Positions 1 to 7,800 of a DNA stretch of 18,823 nt are shown here, piece after piece. The DNA comes from Gammaproteobacteria bacterium (GTDB taxonomy: Bacteria; Pseudomonadota; Gammaproteobacteria; Burkholderiales; Burkholderiaceae_C). The stretch lies in the NCBI GenBank assembly GCA_030054245.1, contig JASGCH010000004.1:1-18823 (forward strand), written 5' to 3'. The position numbers and the translations under genes were made by a program. Position 1 is the stretch's first letter. Every line of letters starts with the position of its first letter. Below the pieces are notes generated by a model. It saw only the letters and a program-made list of their open reading frames with translations, ran no database searches and had not been told where the DNA came from.

Positions 1-1
1 G

Positions 2-451
2 AGTGGGCATGGTGACTTGTCTTCTGAAAGAGCTTATCTCCGTGTAGACCGTATGTCTTGCATTAATGCTGACGGTGGTGCTATCGATGTGGCAGTGCGT
101 GGTTATGTTTCTGGCGAAGATGGCAAAGTTGGCCTAAGAGGTCGTTTAATTACCAAATCGGGGCAAGTACTCGCCAATGCAGTGGTCGTAGGGGTATTAA
201 GTGGATTAGGAGAGGCCGTCCGACAAGGTGCAGTGACCACCACCACAGCCACAGCCACTGGTGCTCAAACCAATGCCGTGAACAATGCTTTGGAATATGG
301 CGTTGGTACTGGGATTGGTAAAGCCATGGATAGAATCGCTCAGTACTATATCAAATTGGCTGAAAAATTGTTCCCTATCGTAGAAGTTGACGCCGGGCGT
401 ACGGTGGATATTATTTTGACCCGTGGTGTTACCATTGCCAAAAACCTATGA
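2..451 (+). CDS. traB: TraB, conjugal transfer core protein, C-terminal part (5' truncated by window)
   Basis: The reading frame is open from the window edge, so only the C-terminal part, about 150 residues, is present. TraB is the VirB10-like inner-membrane protein that spans the periplasm and joins TraV and TraK in the core complex of F-type secretion systems. The visible part has the family's C-terminal look: the GDLSSERAYLRVDRMSC segment at the start, a GxVxGxDGKxGLRGRL-like segment, a Gly/Ala-rich stretch around the predicted channel helices, and the ending AEKLFPIVEVDAGRTVDIIL, close to the 'fPvVeV.aGr.vdiilt.G' end typical of TraB/TrbI proteins. The first Met-like codon (TTG at 17) is not the real start. 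The stop overlaps the next gene's ATG (ATGA, 448-451), suggesting translational coupling. Identification is by recalled family motifs, with strong support from the gene order. Confidence 0.9.
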   Translation, partial: SGHGDLSSERAYLRVDRMSCINADGGAIDVAVRGYVSGEDGKVGLRGRLITKSGQVLANAVVVGVLSGLGEAVRQGAVTTTTATATGAQTNAVNNALEYGVGTGIGKAMDRIAQYYIKLAEKLFPIVEVDAGRTVDIILTRGVTIAKNL

Positions 452-1347
452 ATCTGTTTCAAAGCCATTACCCCCCTACTGCCCAGCAACCTAGCCTACC
501 CAATGGCTATGTTATGAGGTTCACCCCGAATGCACATTGCGCTGGGAACAAAGCTCCACTTGGTCATTATGACAACTCGTCCAAGCCAAGGTCTTCACCT
601 GCAAAATGGCCAAGCCGCCTTAGCGTTTTTTGGGTACTGTTAACGAGTCTATGGGCAGCTCAGGCCCAAGAACCTAGAGTTGCTGAGCCATTTTCTCCTG
701 AAGAAATGAAACTACGCCTACAAAATCTGTATCCGTCAACCCATTTTTCCCATATAGAACAAACACCCATACCCAATGTCTATCAAGTAGATATAGGAGA
801 AAACATCATTTATAGTGATTTGAGTGGACGCTATTTTATTTTCGGTCACCTGATGGATATGCTTGAGCAACAAGACCTCACACAAACCAAGCTTGCCAAA
901 AAGCTAAAGATAAACTTCGCTCAGATCCCCCTAGATCAGGCCATTAAAACTGTCAAAGGTCAAGGTAAGCAAAAAATTATCATTTTTTCCGACCCAGATT
1001 GCCCATTCTGTCAGCGACTGGAAGATGAATTGCAACAAATGGATGATTTAACTATCTACACTTTGTTGTATCCGATTGAAAATCTTCATCCAAAAGCCAA
1101 AGCTAAAGCCATTTCCATCTGGTGTTCAGATAATCCCAGCTTAGCATGGAAAAAAGTCATGGTCGATAAGCTACCCATTCCGACCCTTCACTGTGCACAC
1201 CCCATCGATAGCATCAAGGTGATGGCCCAACAACTGGGCATCAATGGAACGCCAACCTTGATTGCCGAAGACGGTCGTAAATGGGTCGGCCTCACCTCAC
1301 ACACCGAGCTCAAACAGTGGCTCAACACACCTTCTCATTCCCAATAA
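448..1347 (+). CDS. dsbC: DsbC-like periplasmic thiol:disulfide interchange protein
   Basis: A 299-residue thioredoxin-fold disulfide isomerase of the DsbC/DsbG type, expected in the periplasm, where it would correct disulfides in cysteine-rich transfer proteins such as TraN and TraU. The active site is FSDPDCPFCQRL with C185-P-F-C188, and the cis-proline loop GINGTPTL (P269) is present. The N-terminal domain (about residues 80-140, with YSDLSGRYFIFGHLMDM) matches the DsbC dimerisation domain. A hydrophobic export signal lies unusually far in, around residues 54-74 (SRLSVFWVLLTSLWAAQAQ). Neither the ATG at 448 nor the in-frame ATG at 514 puts it at the N-terminus, and no ATG, GTG or TTG lies between 514 and the signal. 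The ATG at 448 is kept because it overlaps the traB stop. A dsbC gene inside the tra operon is known from SXT/R391-type elements. No Shine-Dalgarno motif is visible. Confidence 0.88.
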   Translation: MNLFQSHYPPTAQQPSLPNGYVMRFTPNAHCAGNKAPLGHYDNSSKPRSSPAKWPSRLSVFWVLLTSLWAAQAQEPRVAEPFSPEEMKLRLQNLYPSTHFSHIEQTPIPNVYQVDIGENIIYSDLSGRYFIFGHLMDMLEQQDLTQTKLAKKLKINFAQIPLDQAIKTVKGQGKQKIIIFSDPDCPFCQRLEDELQQMDDLTIYTLLYPIENLHPKAKAKAISIWCSDNPSLAWKKVMVDKLPIPTLHCAHPIDSIKVMAQQLGINGTPTLIAEDGRKWVGLTSHTELKQWLNTPSHSQ

Positions 1348-1353
1348 CCCTAT

Positions 1354-1962
1354 ATGTACACCCTTCTGCACCTCCTCACCAAAACTCTCACATCTTCAGT
1401 TTTACCGCTACCTAAACTGTCAAATGATGCTTTGAGGGCGATGGTTCTCATGCTATGCTTAAACTTTAGTGGGTGGTTAAGCGGTTGCTCTCTAGTTTCT
1501 GGATTAGATTCTGCGGTCCAATTCTCTTGCCCGGCTCCAGATGGCGTTAGCTGTACCTCAGTATCTACCCTATTTACCAACTTATTTCCGCCTAAATCCA
1601 CCGATAGACCCGTACAAGATGTGCCACCCAAAATGGGGTTAACGATGTTGCCGTCAACTGTAGCCACCCAAAATGTAATCACTAAAAGTAAAGAGCGGAC
1701 TTTGCGAATATGGGTGGCCCCCTATAAAGATCAAGAAGGTGATTTGTACGATCAACATTATATTTATGTCAGCGTTGCTCCTGGAATTTGGTCTATACCT
1801 GCCAATCCGCCCATACCAAACAAAATAGCTCCCACCATACACTCGCTGAATAAAAACCATTCTTCACCGGAAAAGCCGACTACAGAAAAACCCAAAATGA
1901 ATCACTCTTTTGGGGACCATGTGATAGATTCCTTACCCCCAGCTCTAAAGTCTGTCTTATGA
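1354..1962 (+). CDS. traV: TraV, outer-membrane lipoprotein of the transfer core complex
   Basis: TraV is the VirB7-like lipoprotein anchoring the TraB/TraK core in the outer membrane. The lipobox LSGC (Cys45 from this start) follows a short hydrophobic run. After it come FSCPAPDGVSCTSVS, the conserved two-cysteine TraV motif, and RIWVAPYKDQEGDLYDQHYIYV, matching the family's 'R.WIAPWeD.DGDLhDQ.yvYv' segment. The tail (about residues 150-202) is Pro/Lys/Ser-rich and not recognisable. The ATG at 1354 leaves a long region before the lipobox. ATGs at 1441 and 1450 would give a shorter signal, and a GAGGG at 1434-1438 could serve the latter, so the true start is uncertain. It lies 6 bases after the dsbC-like gene, in the same operon. 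An ORF on the opposite strand here is a shadow. Confidence 0.85.
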   Translation: MYTLLHLLTKTLTSSVLPLPKLSNDALRAMVLMLCLNFSGWLSGCSLVSGLDSAVQFSCPAPDGVSCTSVSTLFTNLFPPKSTDRPVQDVPPKMGLTMLPSTVATQNVITKSKERTLRIWVAPYKDQEGDLYDQHYIYVSVAPGIWSIPANPPIPNKIAPTIHSLNKNHSSPEKPTTEKPKMNHSFGDHVIDSLPPALKSVL

Positions 1963-2092
1963 GCACTTTCTTCTTAAAAAAGCGCTAGGTTCTCTGCCCT
2001 ACTTCTCTTCGCAAGTGGCTTGCCACAGAAGGGCTTCGGTCCTTTCGAAGTCGTCTTGGGTGCTAGCAGGTCGCCGTCTTCGTTTATATATT
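1963..2092 (+). other. traV-traC intergenic segment with two small hairpins
   Basis: A 130-base gap in an otherwise tight stretch. Two short perfect inverted repeats follow each other: GTGGC-TT-GCCAC (2015-2026) and CTTCG-gtccttt-CGAAG (2034-2050). Neither is followed by a T-run, so they are not obvious intrinsic terminators. They sit 40-80 bases before the traC start and could affect its translation or mRNA stability. No promoter was recognised. Confidence 0.4.
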
Positions 2093-4639
2093 ATGTTTAG
2101 TTTACTTCAATCTTTAAAATTTGTTGAGCCCAGAAAAAATCATCGAGCTTTGCCATTCCAGCAACTCGTTCCCTTCTTACCCTATACAGCGTTTGATCCT
2201 ATTCACGAGTTATATACCTTAGAAACTTTACAAGCTGGGAAACAAGAAGGTCTAGGTTTTGTTCTAGAACTTAGGCCACAGCTTGGAGCGTCCATAGAAA
2301 TGGCTCAATTTATGTTGAACTTATTTTCGTTTAATTGTCCAAAGAAAACCAGTCTGCAAATCCATTTGTTTGCTTCACCTATCATCCATCAAGACGAACC
2401 CAATGACACAGCAAGCACAAAGACCCATAACCCAATATTAACTTCTTTAATCGAACATAGGCAAATTTTTTATAAGAAAGGTGCGTTTAGCAACTTATTT
2501 GACACCATCAATTTTCGTATGCGCCATTATATTTGCTTATTATCGGTAGTACTGCCGAGCAAAGATCCCGAAGACATCGCCCTCATCCGTCAAGCCGTTT
2601 TATTGCGCCAACATCTCATAAGCACCTTAGCACAATATGGACTTTTTAAAGAAACTTGGCAACCGCACCAGTTGGTGAATTATTTAACTCTTATTCTCAA
2701 TCCCCATTTGAATTTAACCGCCCCATCCAATCCAAAATCTTACGACGAATATGCCGAAATTCGTAACCAACTTATCTCTACTGAAACAATTTGTCAAGAA
2801 AACGAACAAGAAACTTTATTCTATAACCAAACCCATGAAATCGCCGTACGCGCTTTATCCGTTTTACATTACCCCAAATTGTATGGCTTAAACCAAATGC
2901 TCGAGCTTCTAGGATCAAGTAGTTCACCGAGTATAGCTTATCCTTGTCCGTTTTTAATTACGGTTGGTATTGTATTAAATAATTTTGATAGCGATAAAAA
3001 CGCCATTTTATTGCGCGTAGCTAGGGCACAACAATCCGCAGATTCACAATTGGCGCGTTTACTGCCCCACCTCCACGATATCAATGAAGATTGGAAAATT
3101 GCCCAGAAAGCTATTCAACAAGGTAAGGGGATCTGCCAAATGTATCATCAGCTTTTGTTGTTTAGTCCACCCCATCAAATAGACCACGCGGAAAACGCCG
3201 CTAAAGCGGTCTGGCGATCTGAAGGTTTTGATCTAGTTTGTGATAAAAAAATGCAAAAACAAGGCATCTTAGCTTCCCTCCCCATGTTGTTGGGACCCTT
3301 ATTACAAAACGATTTGCGTGTAGCCAAGAGAATTTTCACCAAAACCATTTTTAACGCGGCTAATTTATTGCCCATTTTAGCTGAATGGACCGGCACACCT
3401 GCACGCAATGGACAAGCCCATAAAACTGATTTTTTAACTTTATTTGGACGCAAAGGACAAAAAATGAATATCGACATATTTGCCAACCCTTCAGGAAACT
3501 TTAATGGTGTGGTCGTAGGCACTTCGGGATCAGGGAAGTCATTTTTATTAAATGAATTAACCCAAAAGACTTTGGCAACGGGAGGGAAAGTTTGGATCAT
3601 AGATATTGGGCGTTCTTATGAAAAATTATGCCATATCCTAGGAGGGCAGTTTATAGAATTTGGAGCCAATGCACACATTAGCCTCAATCCCTTCTCCATG
3701 GTGGAAGATTTAGAGCATGATCTGGAACTATTAAAACCTTTGGTCATGCAAATGATCTCTCCCTCTCGTAGCCTAAGCGATTATGAGACCTCACAAATCG
3801 AAATTCACCTACGAAAAGTTTGGCAAGAAAAGCACCAAAATGCCACCTTAGACGACCTCGCTGAATCCTTGTTGGGTCTCAAAGATGAGCCTGCACAACC
3901 CATAGACGGCACCTACCTAAAAAACGATGCTCGAGTCAGCGATTTAGGCGTACAACTTTTCCCATTTACTTCCAAAGGTGTTTATGGGCGTTACTTTAAG
4001 AATCTAGTCACTATTGACTTTAATGCCCCCTTAATCGTTCTTGAATTGGAGGAATTGAAAGCCAAAAAAGAATTACAAGCGGTCATCGTTCTTATTTTAA
4101 TGTATAAGATTACGCAAGAAATGTACTTAGCTGATCGCAACCAAGCCAAATTGGTCATCATAGACGAAGCTTGGGATCTCATGTCCATGGTCAACACCAG
4201 TGCGTTCATTGAAGCGGGTTACCGCAGAGCTAGGAAATACGGTGGAGCCTTTTTTACGGGAACACAATCGATCGACGACTATTATCAATCGGCATCAGCC
4301 AAAGCGGCATTAGACAACGCCGATTGGATGTTTTTACTGAGGCAAAAACCTGAGTCCATAGAAACCTTAGAAAAATCTGGAAAATTTACTTTCGACGGAC
4401 ACACCAAATCCCTGATCAAGTCTTTAACCAATTTACCCGGTTGGTATTCAGAAATATTTATCAGAGCCAGTGACTTACCACCCACCATCTGTCGCTTATT
4501 TACCGACCCCATTTCACAACTGGTGGCCTCGAGCAACGCCCAGGATTTTGCCGAAGTAAAAAGGCTAGTAAGCGCTGGGTACAGTATGTTAGAAGCCATA
4601 AATTTGGTATTACAACAAAGAATTCCTAAGCCTTCATAA
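2093..4639 (+). CDS. traC: TraC, F-type secretion system assembly ATPase
   Basis: An 848-residue VirB4/TraC-family ATPase, peripheral on the cytoplasmic side of the inner membrane, that powers pilus assembly. Walker A is GTSGSGKS (476-483) in the context FNGVVVGTSGSGKSFLLNEL, and Walker B is KLVIIDEAWDLM (686-697). GYRRARKYGGAFFTGTQSIDD (from about residue 708) is the conserved post-Walker B VirB4/TraC segment with its Gln. PFLPYTAFDPIHELYTLE near the N-terminus matches the TraC N-terminal region. The length is close to F TraC. I chose the ATG at 2093 because an upstream GTG at 2015 would add 26 residues encoded by the hairpin region and with no family resemblance. No Shine-Dalgarno motif precedes either start. 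No damage is seen: the frame is open throughout. Confidence 0.95.
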   Translation: MFSLLQSLKFVEPRKNHRALPFQQLVPFLPYTAFDPIHELYTLETLQAGKQEGLGFVLELRPQLGASIEMAQFMLNLFSFNCPKKTSLQIHLFASPIIHQDEPNDTASTKTHNPILTSLIEHRQIFYKKGAFSNLFDTINFRMRHYICLLSVVLPSKDPEDIALIRQAVLLRQHLISTLAQYGLFKETWQPHQLVNYLTLILNPHLNLTAPSNPKSYDEYAEIRNQLISTETICQENEQETLFYNQTHEIAVRALSVLHYPKLYGLNQMLELLGSSSSPSIAYPCPFLITVGIVLNNFDSDKNAILLRVARAQQSADSQLARLLPHLHDINEDWKIAQKAIQQGKGICQMYHQLLLFSPPHQIDHAENAAKAVWRSEGFDLVCDKKMQKQGILASLPMLLGPLLQNDLRVAKRIFTKTIFNAANLLPILAEWTGTPARNGQAHKTDFLTLFGRKGQKMNIDIFANPSGNFNGVVVGTSGSGKSFLLNELTQKTLATGGKVWIIDIGRSYEKLCHILGGQFIEFGANAHISLNPFSMVEDLEHDLELLKPLVMQMISPSRSLSDYETSQIEIHLRKVWQEKHQNATLDDLAESLLGLKDEPAQPIDGTYLKNDARVSDLGVQLFPFTSKGVYGRYFKNLVTIDFNAPLIVLELEELKAKKELQAVIVLILMYKITQEMYLADRNQAKLVIIDEAWDLMSMVNTSAFIEAGYRRARKYGGAFFTGTQSIDDYYQSASAKAALDNADWMFLLRQKPESIETLEKSGKFTFDGHTKSLIKSLTNLPGWYSEIFIRASDLPPTICRLFTDPISQLVASSNAQDFAEVKRLVSAGYSMLEAINLVLQQRIPKPS

Positions 4640-4836
4640 AAGAGCAACCGTTACACAAGCTTCGACAAGCTACCAAATTACCAGGCTTCATGGCGCACAA
4701 CCCGCTTTATTGCCAAAGTCGTTCATTCGCTGGTGGGCAAACGGAGGTGCAGTCGCGGCACCGGCCGATGGTGCAACAGTCTTAACGCAGTAATGAGGCA
4801 GTCCAGTCGGCTTGGAACCCGAGGTGCAACAGTCTG
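4640..4836 (+). repeat. Dispersed palindromic repeat R1 (traC-trbI gap)
   Basis: This fills most of the 229-base gap between traC and trbI. Its right end, CGGCCGATGGTGCAACAGTC plus TT (ending 4783), is the reverse complement of the family end consensus AAGACTGTTGCACCATCGGC. A second, shorter right-end copy lies at 4823-4836 (GGTGCAACAGTCTG). The left end (about 4645-4660, CAACCGTTACACAAGC) is degenerate. The interior, with AAATTACCAGGCTTCATGGC and then TATTGCCAAAG, aligns with the interior of R3. It looks like a small non-coding mobile repeat. A TTG-started extension of trbI into it (from 4812) is not credible as coding. Confidence 0.7.
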
Positions 4837-4868
4837 ACCCATGCCATCCATCGATTCAACCACTTATC

Positions 4869-5303
4869 ATGAACTTCAAACTCCCTACATTCCACTCTAT
4901 CCTAGCCATCACCGCTCTCTTAGTTTTTTCACTTCTGACAGCTTTTGCTTGGACCAACTACCGCAATAGCCTAGCCAGACCTTCTATGGGGGTTGTTGCC
5001 TTAGACGATATTTTTACAGCTACAGAACTTTATTTTGCCGAATTACTCACCCGAAAAGGATTGTCTGAAGAAGAGAAACAAGCCACTTACCAAGCCATCA
5101 AAAATTTACCCACGGACATAGATTTAGCCATCCATAAACTGGAATCTGAGTGTCGTTGTTGGGTTTTTAATAAAAGTGCAGTTCTCAGTCAAGCGGCTAC
5201 CGATTATACCTCGGAAATAAAAACTCGGATTTTACCCAATAGCCCGGACCTAGCCGAACTACAAAGACGAATAAATGAGCGCATGAGTCTGCCAAAACCT
5301 TAA
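4869..5303 (+). CDS. trbI: TrbI-like inner-membrane protein of F-type pilus assembly
   Basis: A 144-residue bitopic inner-membrane protein: a short basic N-terminus, one transmembrane helix (about residues 9-28, ILAITALLVFSLLTAFAW), then a periplasmic domain. The segment VVALDDIFTATELYFAELLTRKGLSEEEKQ followed later by NKSAVLSQAATDYTSEIKTRI has the pattern I associate with F-type TrbI ('D....t..f.......ls.eq ... kpavv.ga.DiT.eI...i'). The position directly after traC and before the peptidase and traW agrees. F TrbI influences pilus length and retraction. Unusual: a closely spaced ECRCW pair of cysteines. The ATG at 4869 is chosen because the longer TTG form (4812) runs into repeat R1. No Shine-Dalgarno motif is visible. 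Confidence 0.75.
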   Translation: MNFKLPTFHSILAITALLVFSLLTAFAWTNYRNSLARPSMGVVALDDIFTATELYFAELLTRKGLSEEEKQATYQAIKNLPTDIDLAIHKLESECRCWVFNKSAVLSQAATDYTSEIKTRILPNSPDLAELQRRINERMSLPKP

Positions 5304-5304
5304 T

Positions 5305-5487
5305 AAGACGGTTGCACCATCAGCTGGTGCCACCTCGGTGAGCTGTCAAAATACAAGGCTTCCGCACACCACGCAACCAGCCGATGCGACAACCGTCTTT
5401 ACTCAATATGCGAGACCAGAGAACAGGGGAACCTAACCCAGTAATTTGGTAGTGCAGTCGCGGCGTAGTTGCTGATACAACCGTCTT
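5305..5487 (+). repeat. Dispersed palindromic repeat R2 (trbI-peptidase gap)
   Basis: It begins one base after the trbI TAA stop and ends 6 bases before the next start codon. The left end AAGACGGTTGCACCATCAGC continues into TGGTGC, so the end can fold on itself (GCACCA/TGGTGC). Two right ends in inverse orientation are present: an inner one ending at 5399 (GACAACCGTCTT) and an outer one ending at 5487 (ATACAACCGTCTT). The 95-bp inner unit (5305-5399) shares CTCGGTGAGCTGTC and ACAAGGCTT with R3. The outer part holds a 16-base motif, 5401-5416, found again inverted in R4. Confidence 0.78.
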
Positions 5488-5493
5488 TTCAAA

Positions 5494-6012
5494 ATGATCC
5501 TATTTCAATTGCTAGGTATAAGCTTAGGCTTGATTTTAATTTTAGCGAGCCCGACTCTCGGACTCCCCTATTCATTGGCCATCAATGCGACGAATAGTTT
5601 GTCTGATAGGCTTTTTTGGTTAACACCGCCTCCAGCCACTTGGCATGACCAAGACTATGCGGTATTCATCTGGGCAGAAGATTATTTTTATCCCCGAGGC
5701 TCTCTTTTTATCAAACAAATTATGGGTGTTCCCGGAGACAAAGTAGATATGATCGGGAGCAAATTTTATATTAATGGAAAATACATGGGAGAACTGCTCC
5801 CAGAAACCAGTGGCCAAAAACCCCTAGAAGCGGGTCCCACTGGCGTTATACCCACGAATTTTTATTTTGTTTACGCCCCCCACCCGAAGAGCCTAGATTC
5901 TCGCTACCAAGCAGTCGGCTGGTTATCTAAAAATGCCTTAATTGCCCAAGCCATCCCCGTCAAAAACTTGTACCCATGGATGACGGGTCGATTGAGCCAG
6001 AAACACTCTTAA
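5494..6012 (+). CDS. S26-family signal peptidase, TraF/TrhF type (conjugative pilin processing)
   Basis: A 172-residue membrane-anchored serine protease of the S26 (type I signal peptidase / plasmid TraF) family. The N-terminal hydrophobic segment (2-24) is the membrane anchor. N31-A-T-N-S35-L corresponds to the 'N.T.S.P.GLY' box, making Ser35 the likely nucleophile, although the usual Pro-x-Gly-Leu-Tyr is replaced by SDRLFW. SLFIKQIMGVPGDKV is the box D motif, with Lys74 the likely general base. SLDSRYQAVGWL near residue 135 is the box E 'DSR..GP/W' motif. In related operons (R27 TrhF, SXT) this gene lies between traC and traW, as here. The likely job is processing of pilin or another exported subunit. 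No symbol is given, to avoid confusion with the thioredoxin-like TraF at 12571. Confidence 0.87.
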   Translation: MILFQLLGISLGLILILASPTLGLPYSLAINATNSLSDRLFWLTPPPATWHDQDYAVFIWAEDYFYPRGSLFIKQIMGVPGDKVDMIGSKFYINGKYMGELLPETSGQKPLEAGPTGVIPTNFYFVYAPHPKSLDSRYQAVGWLSKNALIAQAIPVKNLYPWMTGRLSQKHS

Positions 6013-6034
6013 CCACTACCTATCTCACTTAAAT

Positions 6035-6628
6035 ATGTTGCTCCTATTGATACTTTTACTGAGCCTACCCAAGCTAGCTATGGCTGAAGAAGTCATAGCC
6101 TCAGTTTATCCCGTCATTGAGCCGAATATGGCAACCGAAATACAGCAAAGGCTTCAGTCAAAAGCCACACAAATCGCTGAGTGGCAACAACGCTTAGCAG
6201 AAAAAGTTCAGCTTCGCGTAGCGCAACCTCACGAAGGTCCCGTCTTATCCAAAAGCAAGAAACCAACCAGTTACTACTTTAATCCAAGCATAAAAGCCAG
6301 TACCAGCTTTTTAGCCCCAGATGGTCAGACCTTGATTAAAGCCGGTGATACTTTTAACCCCCTCCAGTTTGTTCCACTTAGACAAAATTTAATATTTTTT
6401 TCAGCCAATGATGCTCAACAAATCCAACATATTTCATCTTTAACTGGTTTAGATACCCTGCGCTGGAAGTTTATTGTAACCACCGGTGCGTATATACCTT
6501 TGCAAAAACTTTGGAAAATCCAACTGTACTTTGATCAATACGGAATTATCAGTCAAAAATTGGGTCTCAAACATATTCCAGCTGTGGTCAAGCAGGAAGG
6601 GAATGTATTGAGAATTGACGAGCTTTGA
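6035..6628 (+). CDS. traW: TraW, periplasmic pilus assembly protein
   Basis: A 197-residue exported protein with a clear signal peptide (residues 1-17, MLLLLILLLSLPKLAMA). TraW is a periplasmic F-pilus assembly protein that works with TraU and TrbC. Evidence: YPVIEPNMATEIQQRL just after the signal (the family's 'YpI.E.D....I...l'), FNPLQFVPLRQNLIFF in the middle ('.NPL..v.l...liFf') and the C-terminal LYFDQYGIISQKLGLKHIPAVVKQEG, matching 'fDQ.G.lt.kfgI.hvPa.V.q.g'. The length is near the family norm. It follows the S26 peptidase by 22 bases. No Shine-Dalgarno motif precedes the ATG. Confidence 0.9.
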   Translation: MLLLLILLLSLPKLAMAEEVIASVYPVIEPNMATEIQQRLQSKATQIAEWQQRLAEKVQLRVAQPHEGPVLSKSKKPTSYYFNPSIKASTSFLAPDGQTLIKAGDTFNPLQFVPLRQNLIFFSANDAQQIQHISSLTGLDTLRWKFIVTTGAYIPLQKLWKIQLYFDQYGIISQKLGLKHIPAVVKQEGNVLRIDEL

Positions 6629-6723
6629 CAAGTAACCAAGGCAACATCTTGTAGCGAAACGGGGCTCGGTCTTGTGAATAACACGGATCCCCCAATTAAG
6701 TCGAATTTTTACTTTCAGAACCT

Positions 6724-7731
6724 ATGTTTAAATACCTCATCTTGATCATGGCTATGCTCCTAGGATGGAGCGGTAGAACATTGGCTAACTGTCAAGGAAA
6801 AATCTTAAACCCTATTACCGATATATGTTGGAGCTGTATCTTTCCTATCAGTATAGGTGGACTATCCACTTTTTCAAAAGAGCAAATAGACAATGGAAGC
6901 TCCCAAAGCGGCAACCCATTCTGCACTTGTAGCAACAAAATACCACCAACCCTTGGCATTAAAGTCGGATTTTGGGAACCCAGTCGCATTGTCGAAGTCG
7001 TCCGTCAACCCTATTGTTTTCCCTCCTTGGGAGGCTTAGAGCTACCTGTCGGTATATCGGCACCAGCCCATGGGCGAGCTTGGAAACCAGGACATACCCG
7101 ATCTTCATTTTATCAAGTGCATTGGTATCTTAACCCTATTTTATTTTGGCTAGAGGTGTTATTGGACAACTCTTGCTTGGAGCAAAATGGCTTTGATCTA
7201 GCTTATTTTACTGAAGTTGACCCTTTATGGGCGGACTCGGAATTATCTTTCATTTTAAACCCAGAGGCGGCATTGTTTACCGATTTAGCCACTCAGTCGG
7301 CTTGTACCGCAGATTGTTTATTAGCGTCTAGCGGCTTTGGCTCTAATGAACTATTTTGGTGCGCTGGTTGTCAGGGCAATATGTACCCCCTAAATGGCTG
7401 GGTAGGAACCCACATAGGAGGCGTACAAGCCTCTGCCTTGTTAACCCAAAGAATGACCGGTAAATTACATCGGGAAGGACTGATGACGGCTTCGGCTGGA
7501 ACTAAAGGTCTTTGTGGTAATTACACACAGCCTATCATGGACAAACGCAATTACAAATTGCAAATGATTTACCCAGTACCGGCCACAGAAAAAATGTCTG
7601 GACAGTGTTGCCATACTTTTGGAAGTTCCACCGTGCCATGGCAAAGCGGCAAAGAATTTCCTTACAAAGGTGAAGACTTTTCTTATCAAATTTTTAAAAA
7701 GCGTGATTGTTGTCAAGGTGTATTTCCGTAA
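6724..7731 (+). CDS. traU: TraU, periplasmic pilus assembly / DNA transfer protein
   Basis: A 335-residue cysteine-rich periplasmic protein with a signal peptide ending near residue 21 (GRTLA). The hallmark ILNPITDICWSCIFPISIGG (about 27-46) is nearly identical to TraU consensus, with Cys35 and Cys38. The C-terminal part (MIYPVPATEKMSGQCCHTFG..., ending KRDCCQG) also matches. The length is that of F TraU. TraU is essential for DNA transfer and acts with TraW and TrbC. The many cysteines make it a likely client of the DsbC-like protein upstream. The 95-base gap before it (6629-6723) contains nothing I recognise. Confidence 0.95.
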   Translation: MFKYLILIMAMLLGWSGRTLANCQGKILNPITDICWSCIFPISIGGLSTFSKEQIDNGSSQSGNPFCTCSNKIPPTLGIKVGFWEPSRIVEVVRQPYCFPSLGGLELPVGISAPAHGRAWKPGHTRSSFYQVHWYLNPILFWLEVLLDNSCLEQNGFDLAYFTEVDPLWADSELSFILNPEAALFTDLATQSACTADCLLASSGFGSNELFWCAGCQGNMYPLNGWVGTHIGGVQASALLTQRMTGKLHREGLMTASAGTKGLCGNYTQPIMDKRNYKLQMIYPVPATEKMSGQCCHTFGSSTVPWQSGKEFPYKGEDFSYQIFKKRDCCQGVFP

Positions 7732-7788
7732 ATCACCCCTTATAAAAAAATGCCACCCCTTAGAAAATGCCCCTCTGTTTCACCCATT

Positions 7789-7793
7789 GAAGG
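7789..7793 (+). promoter_or_regulatory. Ribosome binding site of trbC (GAAGG)
   Basis: GAAGG lies 7 bases before the ATG at 7801. This is one of the few Shine-Dalgarno-like motifs at a start in this window, and it decides for 7801 over an upstream in-frame ATG at 7750. Confidence 0.6.
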
Positions 7794-7800
7794 TTTCCCA

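Noticed and set aside
1350..1682. Minus-strand ORF opposite traV
   Set aside because: It lies entirely inside traV, which has clear family motifs; the minus-strand product has no recognisable feature.
2015..2092. GTG-started N-terminal extension of TraC
   Set aside because: It is encoded by the hairpin-bearing intergenic DNA and has no resemblance to TraC N-termini; the ATG at 2093 fits the family better.
3175..3600. Minus-strand ORF of 141 codons opposite the traC Walker A region
   Set aside because: A shadow of a strongly conserved ATPase gene; no start context or domain of its own.
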